64,000 nucleotides of DNA. It comes from Selenomonas sp. AB3002 (GTDB lineage Bacteria > Bacillota > Negativicutes > Selenomonadales > Selenomonadaceae). Made by a program: the position numbers and the translations under genes. The first letter of the stretch is position 1. Each line of letters starts with the position of its first letter. The notes below the pieces were generated by a model, which did no database searches, was not told the DNA's origin, and saw only the letters and a list, made by a program, of their open reading frames with translations. Positions 34,027 to 41,861 of the stretch are shown one piece after another. The DNA lies in NCBI RefSeq assembly GCF_000702545.1, contig NZ_JNIO01000008.1, forward strand, positions 62,001-126,000, in the 5' to 3' direction.

Positions 34027-34953
34027 ATGCTACAGATGGATGAGATACAGAAAAGACTGCTGCTGGAGGTGGCTGACCTCCATGATGTGCCCATCGGGGC
34101 CTATAACCTGCGTGCCAACGGCAAGTCCGTGGGCCGCGGCAGCTCTGCCAATATTGAGATAACCTCCAAGGAGGACGGCTCCGGCATTGATATCCGCATC
34201 AAGCCGGGCACCAAGAATGAGAGCGTGCATATCCCCGTGGTTATGAGCGAGAGCGGCCTGAAGGAAACGGTTTACAACGATTTCTACATCGGTGAGGGGG
34301 CCGACGTGGTCATCGTGGCAGGTTGCGGCATCGATAACTGCGGCAAGCAGGATTCGGAGCATGACGGCGTGCACCGCTTCTTCGTAGGGGAAAATGCCAA
34401 GGTCAAGTATGTGGAAAAGCATTACGGTTCCGGCCAGGGGGACGGCCAGCGCATCCTGAACCCCGTCACCGAGGTGACCATGGAGGCAGGCAGCTCCATG
34501 GAAATGGAAATGGTGCAGATCAAGGGCGTGGACTCCACCAGCCGCACTACCAAAGCCAATCTCAAGGCTGACGCCAGCCTCATCGTGAGGGAGCGCCTGA
34601 TGACCCATGGCACCCAGTACGCCTACAGCGAATATGAGGTGAATCTGGACGGTGAAAACTCCAGCGCCGATGTGGTATCCAGAGGCGTAGCCAAGGACAA
34701 GTCCTATCAGAAGCTGGACCTCCGCATCGTAGGCAACGCCGCCTGCCACGGCCATACGGAGTGCGATTCCATCATCATGGACGAGGGCAGGATTCTGGCC
34801 GTGCCTTCTTTGGAAGCCAATAACGTGGACGCCATGCTGGTGCATGAAGCCGCCATCGGCAAGATTGCCGGCGACCAGCTCATCAAGCTGATGACCCTGG
34901 GGCTCACAGAGAAAGAGGCTGAGGAACAGATTGTCAACGGGTTCCTGAAGTAA
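34027..34953 (+). CDS. sufB: Minimal SufB-like Fe-S scaffold
   Basis: 308 residues, much shorter than classical SufB (about 470-495). The beta-helical core is recognisable: CGIDNCGKQDSEHDGVHRF, GEGADVVIVAGCG, then AACHGHTECDSIIMD (about 238-252, with a Cys at the position of the essential SufB cysteine and nearby His) and VHEAAIGKIAGDQLIKLMTLGL. The N-terminal extension of SufB is missing. It pairs with the SufC gene upstream; together they could build clusters without a separate SufD. Confidence 0.8.
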   Translation: MLQMDEIQKRLLLEVADLHDVPIGAYNLRANGKSVGRGSSANIEITSKEDGSGIDIRIKPGTKNESVHIPVVMSESGLKETVYNDFYIGEGADVVIVAGCGIDNCGKQDSEHDGVHRFFVGENAKVKYVEKHYGSGQGDGQRILNPVTEVTMEAGSSMEMEMVQIKGVDSTSRTTKANLKADASLIVRERLMTHGTQYAYSEYEVNLDGENSSADVVSRGVAKDKSYQKLDLRIVGNAACHGHTECDSIIMDEGRILAVPSLEANNVDAMLVHEAAIGKIAGDQLIKLMTLGLTEKEAEEQIVNGFLK

Positions 34954-34972
34954 GTTTTGTAATAGCAAACAT

Positions 34973-35023
34973 AAAAAGTCCGATTAAATCAACATTGCGA
35001 TGCTGATTTGATCGGACTTTTTG
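34973..35023. terminator. Bidirectional terminator
   Basis: AAAAAGTCCGATTAAATCA pairs with TGATTTGATCGGACTTTTT around a 12-base loop. It serves both sufB (plus) and the retropepsin-like gene (minus). Confidence 0.9.
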
Positions 35024-35028
35024 AGTTG

Positions 35029-35481
35029 CTATTCTCCGGTACAGAGGATATGCAGGGTTCCGTTTTTGTCTTCGATAGTTAATTTTCGTACATGGGATTC
35101 GTGGTCAGGGATAGTTACGTTGAATTTGTGATTCCAGTCATCAATTTCGTAAATGAGGCCATTAAACATGGTAGCACTTAAAATCATCTGGCAGGGCAAG
35201 TCAATACGAGAAGCTATGATGGGGAATTCAGGAAATATCAATTCGCCAATCTGAAAAGTCGGCAATCTGTAAATTGTTCCTGTGGTCATACCTCCAAAGC
35301 CGCCAAATGGCTGATCTGGTGCAATAGGAACACCGCCTAGAGACTTTAGCAGTGTTTCGTTGCTTACCCATACAGGCAGTACAGCACCAGTATCCAGCAT
35401 AGCGTGTAGATGAGAAAAGTTTGTTAGTATTGCAGTAGGGCGTTGTACATCTTCACGCAAGCGTAAGGTAAACTGATTCAT
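35029..35481 (-). CDS. Retropepsin-like aspartic protease domain protein
   Basis: 150 residues from the ATG at 35481, which overlaps the stop of the upstream gene (ATGA). HAMLDTGAVLPVWV (about 27-40) is the hydrophobic-DTGA motif of retroviral-type (clan AA) aspartic proteases. A later strand-turn GELIFPEFPIIASRIDLPCQMILSATMF has the shape of the second conserved psi-loop (usually ILG). No signal peptide. Such small proteases act as homodimers. It forms a two-gene unit with the 77-residue gene upstream, which may be a partner or substrate. Confidence 0.6.
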   Translation of the reverse strand: MNQFTLRLREDVQRPTAILTNFSHLHAMLDTGAVLPVWVSNETLLKSLGGVPIAPDQPFGGFGGMTTGTIYRLPTFQIGELIFPEFPIIASRIDLPCQMILSATMFNGLIYEIDDWNHKFNVTIPDHESHVRKLTIEDKNGTLHILCTGE

Positions 35482-35711
35482 TTTCCACTCACCAGCATTC
35501 CTAATGGGCACAAATCATCTGGTGTAGTATAGATTGTATACATATCTTCCCCAGCGAGCTGCCGTTTCAATGGTTCCTCATCGGATTCGCCCGCATATTC
35601 AACGATGGCAGAACTTACATTTGCTTCGTCTTTCCATTCCACATTGGAGAGACCTACCCATTTGCCAGGGTAGATTTTTTTTATCTCCTCCCAGGTCAGA
35701 CGCTTGCTCAT
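35478..35711 (-). CDS. 77-residue acidic hypothetical protein
   Basis: MSKRLTWEEIKKIYPGKWVGLSNVEW... is a compact, soluble, acidic protein. AGGAGG lies about 8 bases upstream of the ATG. It overlaps the retropepsin-like gene by 4 bases, so the two are translationally coupled. The family name is not known to me. Confidence 0.6.
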   Translation of the reverse strand: MSKRLTWEEIKKIYPGKWVGLSNVEWKDEANVSSAIVEYAGESDEEPLKRQLAGEDMYTIYTTPDDLCPLGMLVSGK

Positions 35712-36101
35712 ACTAACACCTCCTAGCAGAAATTATGTGTTGTCTTAATTATATCATCTTTGTGGATATATTGAAGATGTTTTCAGAAAAGTATTTTTTA
35801 ATAATATGATCTATAGATAAAGTATATGGATGTGGATCTGATTATAAAAATACTTAATCTATATTAGGGCAACAACAGGCCGTCATGGTGCAAGTGGTGA
35901 TGTAATGTTTCGCATATTGGGAATACGACTTTTAAAGGCAGGAAATCAGGCTGGTGTTAACGAAGACTAATAGGTAGAGGTTGATCGTTTATTAAAATAA
36001 TTGTTGTAATATCGTGCGTCTAAAGCTGTTCATGATGCTTTGCCTCCCAATAGCACTGTGGACAGGTTTGGAGATAGCTATTTGATAGGGAGGGGAAATG
36101 T
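35712..36101. other. AT-rich gap without a convincing gene
   Basis: The left end probably holds the promoter of the minus-strand pair (TATAAT on the minus strand at 35753-35748). The remainder is AT-rich with only very short open frames (for example a 21-codon frame at 35905) and reads like decayed sequence. AGGGAGGGG at the right end serves the gene at 36102. Confidence 0.4.
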
Positions 36102-36626
36102 GTGGGAACGGAGTACAAAATGCTTGATTTTGTTAACAGGAATAGAGTTCAGTTAAAAGAAGATTTGCTGAGATATTTTGGTGATTATGAAGTTGAGGTT
36201 TATTCAAGAGGAAATAAGGGTTATGAGTACCTGGAGGCTGATGATTTTGTGTTGGTTATAAAGAACCCATATTGTAATAAAACGTTAGATATAGAACTAA
36301 GAGGAGATTTTACAGTTTTCTTCTCTGATTGGCACGCACATTACTTTGCGTTTGATAATGATTACGAGGAAATGAAGAAGGATATATTGGGGTTGTTGAG
36401 AGGAAAGATAGGTGTGATGTTAGCGGTTGATTCTCTTAATAAACCATTATCGTCGCATTTATGTAGTGCAAGACTTACAGGTTTGACAGATAAATTTCAT
36501 TTATTAAATAGGTATGTACATAGTGAAGATGTAGCTAGGAAAATTATTAAAATGGGTGGGAGTATACATATTGTATGTTGGAATCCTGCAGATTCTTCGA
36601 CATTCGATATTCCTGCGGAGTGTTAA
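36102..36626 (+). CDS. Hypothetical cytosolic protein, AT-rich
   Basis: 174 residues starting at GTG after AGGGAGGGG. I do not recognise the family. It has an amphipathic N-terminal helix, alternating strands (YEVEVYSRGNKGYEYL, FVLVIKNPY) and a FFSDWHAHYFAFDNDYEEM segment. No signal peptide or membrane helix. It precedes the DUF262/HNH gene by 72 bases in the same AT-rich block and may be a companion gene. Confidence 0.55.
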   Translation: MGTEYKMLDFVNRNRVQLKEDLLRYFGDYEVEVYSRGNKGYEYLEADDFVLVIKNPYCNKTLDIELRGDFTVFFSDWHAHYFAFDNDYEEMKKDILGLLRGKIGVMLAVDSLNKPLSSHLCSARLTGLTDKFHLLNRYVHSEDVARKIIKMGGSIHIVCWNPADSSTFDIPAEC

Positions 36627-36698
36627 TAGGGAAAATAAGAGGAACGGTAATCGAATATTGTAGTGGCGCATGTAATCATGTGAGATGGAGAATTTTAA

Positions 36699-38510
36699 AT
36701 GGAGACAGTAAAATTTGAATTGAAGCAGTATCAAATAAGTTCCATACTAGGTATGATTGAGGCTGGACAGTTTGTTATACCGGAGATTCAGCGTCCTTTT
36801 GTATGGAAACGTAGTCAAGTCAGGGATTTAATCGATTCGCTTTATAATGGATATCCAACTGGGTATATTATCACATGGAAAAACCCTGATGTGCAGATAA
36901 AAGATGGAACTGTAGCTAATGGTAATCATGTTCTTATTGATGGGCAGCAGAGAATTACAGCGATCATGGCGGCAATCTCGGGACTGGAAGTTTTAGATGA
37001 AGATTTTAATAAAGATAGAATAAAGATTGCATTTAATCCGTTAACTGAAGACAAATCGAAACGTTTTGCAGTGCAGGATGCTTCTCATTTGAAAGATAAA
37101 CGTTGGATTCCCGATATTTCATTGATATTTAGAAGTGATTTTGATTCTTTTACGTTTTCTCAAGAATATAGTAATAATAATCCAGATGTGACGCCTAGTA
37201 TGATAAATAGTGTGATTAATAAGCTTAAGGATATATCATATCGACAGATAGGTGTTATTGAACTTGCCCATAGCCTGGATATAGATGAGGTAACAGAAAT
37301 ATTCATACGTATCAACTCTAAGGGTACTGCACTCAGTCAGTCTGATTTTGTAATGTCAAAGATGGCTGCTGATGTGAATCATGGTGGTAATAAATTGCGT
37401 AAGGTTGTAGACTATTTCTGTCATTTGGCGGTAAAACCTGATTTTTATGAACAAATGACTAAGGATGAAGCGTTTGTATTGACTCCGTATGCTGAGAAAA
37501 TAAGATGGCTTTATCATGATAATGAAGAGCTTTATATCCCGACTTATAGTGATATGCTTCGGGTTGCATTTATGCATAAATTTGATCGTGCTAAATTGGC
37601 AGATTTAGTTAGTTTGCTATCGGGGCGTGACTTTGAAACAAAAGAATTTAGGGAAGAAATTATTGAAGATTCTTATACTAGACTAGAGCAGGGGATAAAT
37701 GATTTTATAAATGAAAATAACTTTAAGAATTTCATATTGGCAATTAGAAGTGCAGGGTTTAGATCTAATAAGCTTTTGAATTCAAAAATGACATTGGATT
37801 TTGCATATATGCTCTATCTCAATTTGCTAAAGGATAAGGAAACTTCCGCTGTTCAAGTGAAGCGTTATGTGCAGAAGTGGTTTGTGTTGTCAACTCTTAC
37901 GGGGCGTTATGTTGGATCACCAGAATCTGTGATGAGTCGTGACATACGACTTATAAGAGAAAAAGGATACATTGATTATTTTAGGGAGGTGGAAGATTCT
38001 ACACTTTCAGATACTTTTTGGAATGTAACACTTCCTCAAAATCTAGAAACTTCATCAGCTAACAGCCCCGCATTTAATACGTTTTTAGCTGCACAAATTA
38101 ACCAAAATAGCAATTCGCTTTTTCAAACTGGAACTATGGTATCTGATCTAGTAGAGGTCGTTGGCGATATCCATCATATATTTCCTAAGGCGTATTTAAA
38201 GAAGAATGGAATAGATAACAAATCAAAATATAATCAAGTTGCAAATTATATTTATCTTGACACTCATGTTAATACGGCTATAAGTGATAGTGCTCCTAGT
38301 GAATACTTTGCGACGGTCTGTCAACAGTGCGATTCTAGGGAAATAAAAATAGGCAATATCACGGATAGAGAAGCTATGATGGTTAATCTTAGTGAAAATG
38401 CGATTCCCGAGACTATCTTTGATATGAATTATAGTGACTACGATTATTTTTTGTTATTAAGACGTAAAATGATGGCAAAATTTATTGAAATGTATTATAA
38501 AGGATTATGA
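36699..38510 (+). CDS. DUF262 / HNH-nuclease protein (GmrSD-like)
   Basis: 603 residues. The N-terminal DUF262 (ParB-like) domain shows FVIPEIQRPFVWKRSQVRDLIDSL and VLIDGQQRITAI (about 27-85); DGQQR is the NTP/DNA-handling signature. IFIRINSKGTALSQSDFVMSKM (about 200) is also typical. The C-terminal part has an HNH/DUF1524-like nuclease core, GDIHHIFPKAYLKKNG then NQVANYIYLD and N (about 487-525). This layout is that of GmrSD-type modification-dependent restriction proteins and related phage-defence genes. AT-rich compared with flanking genes, consistent with transfer. Confidence 0.75.
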   Translation: METVKFELKQYQISSILGMIEAGQFVIPEIQRPFVWKRSQVRDLIDSLYNGYPTGYIITWKNPDVQIKDGTVANGNHVLIDGQQRITAIMAAISGLEVLDEDFNKDRIKIAFNPLTEDKSKRFAVQDASHLKDKRWIPDISLIFRSDFDSFTFSQEYSNNNPDVTPSMINSVINKLKDISYRQIGVIELAHSLDIDEVTEIFIRINSKGTALSQSDFVMSKMAADVNHGGNKLRKVVDYFCHLAVKPDFYEQMTKDEAFVLTPYAEKIRWLYHDNEELYIPTYSDMLRVAFMHKFDRAKLADLVSLLSGRDFETKEFREEIIEDSYTRLEQGINDFINENNFKNFILAIRSAGFRSNKLLNSKMTLDFAYMLYLNLLKDKETSAVQVKRYVQKWFVLSTLTGRYVGSPESVMSRDIRLIREKGYIDYFREVEDSTLSDTFWNVTLPQNLETSSANSPAFNTFLAAQINQNSNSLFQTGTMVSDLVEVVGDIHHIFPKAYLKKNGIDNKSKYNQVANYIYLDTHVNTAISDSAPSEYFATVCQQCDSREIKIGNITDREAMMVNLSENAIPETIFDMNYSDYDYFLLLRRKMMAKFIEMYYKGL

Positions 38511-38517
38511 ATAATAG

Positions 38518-38535
38518 ACAACTAATTTTAGTTGT
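38518..38535. other. 18-base palindrome after the DUF262 gene
   Basis: ACAACTAATTTTAGTTGT, a perfect inverted repeat 8 bases after the stop codon. The rest of 38511-38767 is AT-rich and shows no gene. Confidence 0.4.
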
Positions 38536-38767
38536 GGTTGGTTGACGATTATTTATATGCGTAATGTCAACAGAAAGAGAATTTGGAAGATGAGCTCTAA
38601 TTTTATATATTGAATAGTAGTTTGTTGATTTGTGAGGAGAAAAATAATAGAGTATTTCAAGCTTGGTCTACACAAATCGGAACCGCATTTTGCATGCTAT
38701 ACGAAGCGTTCACCTTTTATGGATAGTCTGCCATAAATGTCATTTAGCTTTACGGGGGGCGTAAATA

Positions 38768-39787
38768 ATGCCTTTGGAAATAGTACGCAACGATATAACG
38801 AAGATGCAGGTTGATGCCATCGTCAACACAGCAAATCCCCGTCCTGTGGTGGGCGGGGGTGTTGACCGGGCTATACATAAGGCCGCAGGGACTGGGTTAT
38901 TGGCAGCACGGAAGGAAATCGGTGACATTGCCACAGGTAAGGCCGTTATTACCCCTGCATTCAGCCTCAATGCCAAATTCGTAATCCACACGGCAGGTCC
39001 TGTGTGGCATGATGGCGGGCAGGGGGAGAGGGAACTGCTGGCAGATTGTTATGCAAACTCCCTGCGACTGGCAGAGGAGAACGGCTGCACTTCTGTAGCT
39101 TTCCCGCTTATCTCTGCGGGGGTGTATGGCTGTCCCTCAGAGATTGCTATAGCCGTGGCGACCCAGGCTATACGCGGATTTTTGTCTGACCATGATATGA
39201 AAGTCTATCTGGTAGTTTTTGACCAGAAGTCCTTCAGGATATCCAGCAGCTTGTTTGAAGAGGTGCAGAGTTTCCTGGATGAGAGGTATATTGAGGAACT
39301 GCTGGGCGAGGAATACTTTGGTGATCTCAGGGAAAGACGCAGGATGTTTGAAAAGCCTGCATATTTGGGAGATGAAGCGCCCGTGGAGGAGGCAGCTATG
39401 GCTGCTCCAGCCAAAGCCCGCTCTCTGGACGATTTGCTCAAGGAAATAGACGATACTTTCTCCGAAGCGCTGCTGCGCCTGATAGATACAAAGGGGAAGA
39501 CCGACCCTGAGGTGTATAAAAGGGCTAATGTTGACCGAAAGCTGTTTTCGAAGATACGCAACAACCCGGCCTATAAGCCCAGCAAGTCCACAGCTATAGC
39601 ATTTGCGGTGGCCCTGGAGCTGAATCTTGATGAAACCAAGGATTTTATCGGCAGGGCGGGGTATGCCCTGTCTCACAGCAGCAAGGCAGATATAATCGTG
39701 GAGTATTTCATCGAGCGGAAGGAGTACGATATCTTTACCATCAATGAGACGTTGTTTGCCTTCCAGCAGCCGCTTTTAGGGTGCTGA
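38768..39787 (+). CDS. Macro-domain protein with C-terminal helical domain
   Basis: 339 residues. Macro domain (about 1-170): IVRNDITKMQVDAIVNTANP (ADP-ribose pocket Asn), GGGVDRAIHKAAG, and the later loop FPLISAGVYGCP. Macro domains bind or hydrolyse ADP-ribose or O-acetyl-ADP-ribose on proteins or nucleic acids. After a linker the C-terminal part (about 215-339) is helical, with KLFSKIRNNPAYKPSKSTAI resembling a repressor-type DNA-binding helix pair. It follows the AT-rich defence block but has normal composition. Confidence 0.85.
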   Translation: MPLEIVRNDITKMQVDAIVNTANPRPVVGGGVDRAIHKAAGTGLLAARKEIGDIATGKAVITPAFSLNAKFVIHTAGPVWHDGGQGERELLADCYANSLRLAEENGCTSVAFPLISAGVYGCPSEIAIAVATQAIRGFLSDHDMKVYLVVFDQKSFRISSSLFEEVQSFLDERYIEELLGEEYFGDLRERRRMFEKPAYLGDEAPVEEAAMAAPAKARSLDDLLKEIDDTFSEALLRLIDTKGKTDPEVYKRANVDRKLFSKIRNNPAYKPSKSTAIAFAVALELNLDETKDFIGRAGYALSHSSKADIIVEYFIERKEYDIFTINETLFAFQQPLLGC

Positions 39788-39869
39788 AGATGGTTTCTGG
39801 CAGGAAAATGGTAAGACGGGGAAGAATGAAAAAACGAGGATTTTTAGTTTTTTTGCGAGGTGAAGAAAG

Positions 39870-40352
39870 ATGTATTTTGGAAAGCATGTCAAAGCTGTGG
39901 CTATTATCGGGGCTTCGTTGATTCTCTGCGGTTCGGTGGCGGCCTATGCAGATGTGGCTGAGCCCTGGCCAGGGCCGCGGCCTTATGCCCATGAGGGGCG
40001 GGAAGCTGATGCTGCCATGCCGGATGTCAACTTCGGCATAGAGGAGAATGGGGTAATGGCGATGTATTTCCATTTCAACGCTCCATGCCAGTATCAATAT
40101 GCCATTCGGAGAGCGGATTCTGATGAAATGGTCACTTACGGCAAGGGGGCAGGCAGCAGGGATAGTACGGAGAGGGATGTCTTTTTCTACGGATCGCCGG
40201 AAGAGGGCGTGACACTACATTATGTGCTGAGAATCGACGCAACTTTCCAGCGCCAGACGCGTTTTGGCAATAAGCTGTCCAACAATTGGCTGGAAAAGCA
40301 TATCTTCATCCAGAAAGTTGACGGAGAGGACAAGGTAAGTGTTTTTCTGTAG
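39870..40352 (+). CDS. Secreted protein with ADVAEPWPGPR mature start
   Basis: 160 residues. The signal peptide (about 1-26) ends AYA and the mature chain begins DVAEPWPGPRPY. The rest is a predicted beta-rich domain (MAMYFHFNAPCQYQYAIRR, HYVLRIDATFQ). The gene at 41361 has a nearly identical signal-peptide junction (AYADVANPLPGSR), and an MFS-like membrane protein lies between them, so the three probably form one functional unit. Function unknown. Confidence 0.6.
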   Translation: MYFGKHVKAVAIIGASLILCGSVAAYADVAEPWPGPRPYAHEGREADAAMPDVNFGIEENGVMAMYFHFNAPCQYQYAIRRADSDEMVTYGKGAGSRDSTERDVFFYGSPEEGVTLHYVLRIDATFQRQTRFGNKLSNNWLEKHIFIQKVDGEDKVSVFL

Positions 40353-40359
40353 GGAGAGA

Positions 40360-41364
40360 ATGAGCAGGTTGCTTCTGTATACGCTGCAACACTTTGCCGT
40401 GGATGGTGTTTGCGGCGCTGCTTTGGCGGCGTATGCCCTGCGGGAGTTGTATTATGAACCGATTCTCTACTATTTCGGGATGTATAACCTGATAGCCTTT
40501 GGCGGCCAATGGCTGGCTGGCTATCTGCTGGATCGCCGCCCCACCTGGACTTCCTACGGGCTTCTGTTGTCCTTGGCGGCTCTGGGGCTTGGCACGGTGG
40601 AAACCTTGGACATTTTTGCAAAGGTCATCTGCCTGGGGCTGGGCAACTGTATCTTCCATGTGGCGGCGGGAAGCATTGTCCTGCGTGGGTATTCCACCTA
40701 CAAGGAGCTGGGGCTTTTTGTGTCCAGTGGTGCTATCGGGCTGGCCCTGGGGCTGAACCAGCTTTGCGGGGAGTACTTGTTCCTGTCGTTGTATGCTGTA
40801 TTGACCCTGGTGGTATTTTACAATCTGCAAAAGGAGGGCGGGCAGGCTCCCTGCGTATGCAAAACAAGCACGCAGGATGCAGCCGGAGTGAAGGGGATTG
40901 CTCCGCTGGCAGGGATGGCCTGCCTCTTCCTGCTCCTGGGGTGCGTGGTCCTGCGTGGTTTTGGCGGTGGCGGCGGTTCAGAGGAGTACGTGATGCTCTT
41001 CCCCTGTGTCTTTGCGCTAGGCAAGGCTCTGGGAGGATGGTGCAGCGACCGCATCGGTTTCCAGCACACGATTGTGCTGATTTTCCTGCTGGGATTTTTG
41101 GCGCTGCAGGGAGGCGGACTGTGGTCTGCGGTGCTGCTGGCCTTGGCCTTTAACATGACGATGCCTTTGACACTGCGCCTGGCGCATTGGTGCAGCCCGT
41201 CCCATCCCGGCCTGATGTTCGGGCTGGCTGCCGGCTGCCTGTTGCCGGGTGCCTTCTTTTATGACAGCTTACGGATGCCGCCTCACGCCATGCTTGTGAT
41301 TCAGTTCCTATGCCTTTTTGCATCTTTTGAGCTTTTTCGGAGGTTCAGTAAGGAACGGCCGTGA
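40360..41364 (+). CDS. MFS-like integral membrane protein
   Basis: 334 residues from the ATG at 40360 (AGGGAG just upstream). About 10-12 hydrophobic segments with glycine-rich helix packing motifs, a central loop at about 160-180, and DRRPTW / CSDRIGF turns like the A-motifs of major facilitator transporters. Shorter than usual MFS proteins (about 400). It starts 7 bases after the secreted-protein gene and overlaps the next by 4 bases. Substrate unknown. Confidence 0.6.
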   Translation: MSRLLLYTLQHFAVDGVCGAALAAYALRELYYEPILYYFGMYNLIAFGGQWLAGYLLDRRPTWTSYGLLLSLAALGLGTVETLDIFAKVICLGLGNCIFHVAAGSIVLRGYSTYKELGLFVSSGAIGLALGLNQLCGEYLFLSLYAVLTLVVFYNLQKEGGQAPCVCKTSTQDAAGVKGIAPLAGMACLFLLLGCVVLRGFGGGGGSEEYVMLFPCVFALGKALGGWCSDRIGFQHTIVLIFLLGFLALQGGGLWSAVLLALAFNMTMPLTLRLAHWCSPSHPGLMFGLAAGCLLPGAFFYDSLRMPPHAMLVIQFLCLFASFELFRRFSKERP

Positions 41365-41861
41365 GAATGCAGTTTTTTGACTATCTTCTTGAGGTGAGGT
41401 GTGATGGTTTGCTGAAGAAGGGAAGGATAGTTGCGGTCATAGGGATTCTTTTGTTTCTCTTCAATTCCACTGTCGCTTATGCAGATGTAGCGAATCCTTT
41501 GCCTGGCTCAAGGTACCTTGATTATATTGCCCAGCCTGAGTTGCTGGAGAATGCCCTGCTGACTGTGATCATTGAGGTGCCTCTGTTTTACTTGCTAGGC
41601 TATCGAAGGCTCTATGACTGCGCCTACTTTGCAGGAGTCAACATCATCACCAATCTCCTGCTGAACGAATGCTTGCAATTTGCCACGGACGATACCTGGT
41701 ATCTGTGCCTGCTGGTGGTGGGGGAGTGCATGGTGGTGGCACTGGAATTCGCATTATGCCTATATGGACTCCGCACTGAGGGCAAAAATCTGTTTCGTAC
41801 CCTCCTGCTCACGAACCTGGCCAGTTTTTTGGTGGGGGTCATTTATTACATCTTTTTCTAG
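41361..41861 (+). CDS. Membrane protein with ADVANPLPGSR motif
   Basis: Up to 166 residues. GTG at 41361 overlaps the upstream stop; TTG at 41409, nine bases after GAGGTGAGGT, would give a cleaner signal peptide (LLKKGRIVAVIGILLF...). After AYA the chain reads DVANPLPGSRYLDYI, then four transmembrane helices. The junction motif matches the secreted protein at 39870. The stop shares the CTAG tetramer with the stop of the converging GH84 gene. Confidence 0.55.
   Translation: MRMQFFDYLLEVRCDGLLKKGRIVAVIGILLFLFNSTVAYADVANPLPGSRYLDYIAQPELLENALLTVIIEVPLFYLLGYRRLYDCAYFAGVNIITNLLLNECLQFATDDTWYLCLLVVGECMVVALEFALCLYGLRTEGKNLFRTLLLTNLASFLVGVIYYIFF

Noticed and set aside
35905-35970. A 21-codon frame in the AT-rich gap
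   Set aside because: No ribosome site, no similarity to known small proteins and no conservation evidence.
36699-38510. HNH gene as a homing endonuclease or intron
   Set aside because: The N-terminal DUF262 domain with DGQQR identifies a restriction/defence-type protein; no intron boundaries are visible.
38670-38705. A further degenerate copy of the palindromic repeat (ATTTTGCATGC near GGAACC)
   Set aside because: Only short scattered identity and no intact dyad; not distinguishable from chance.
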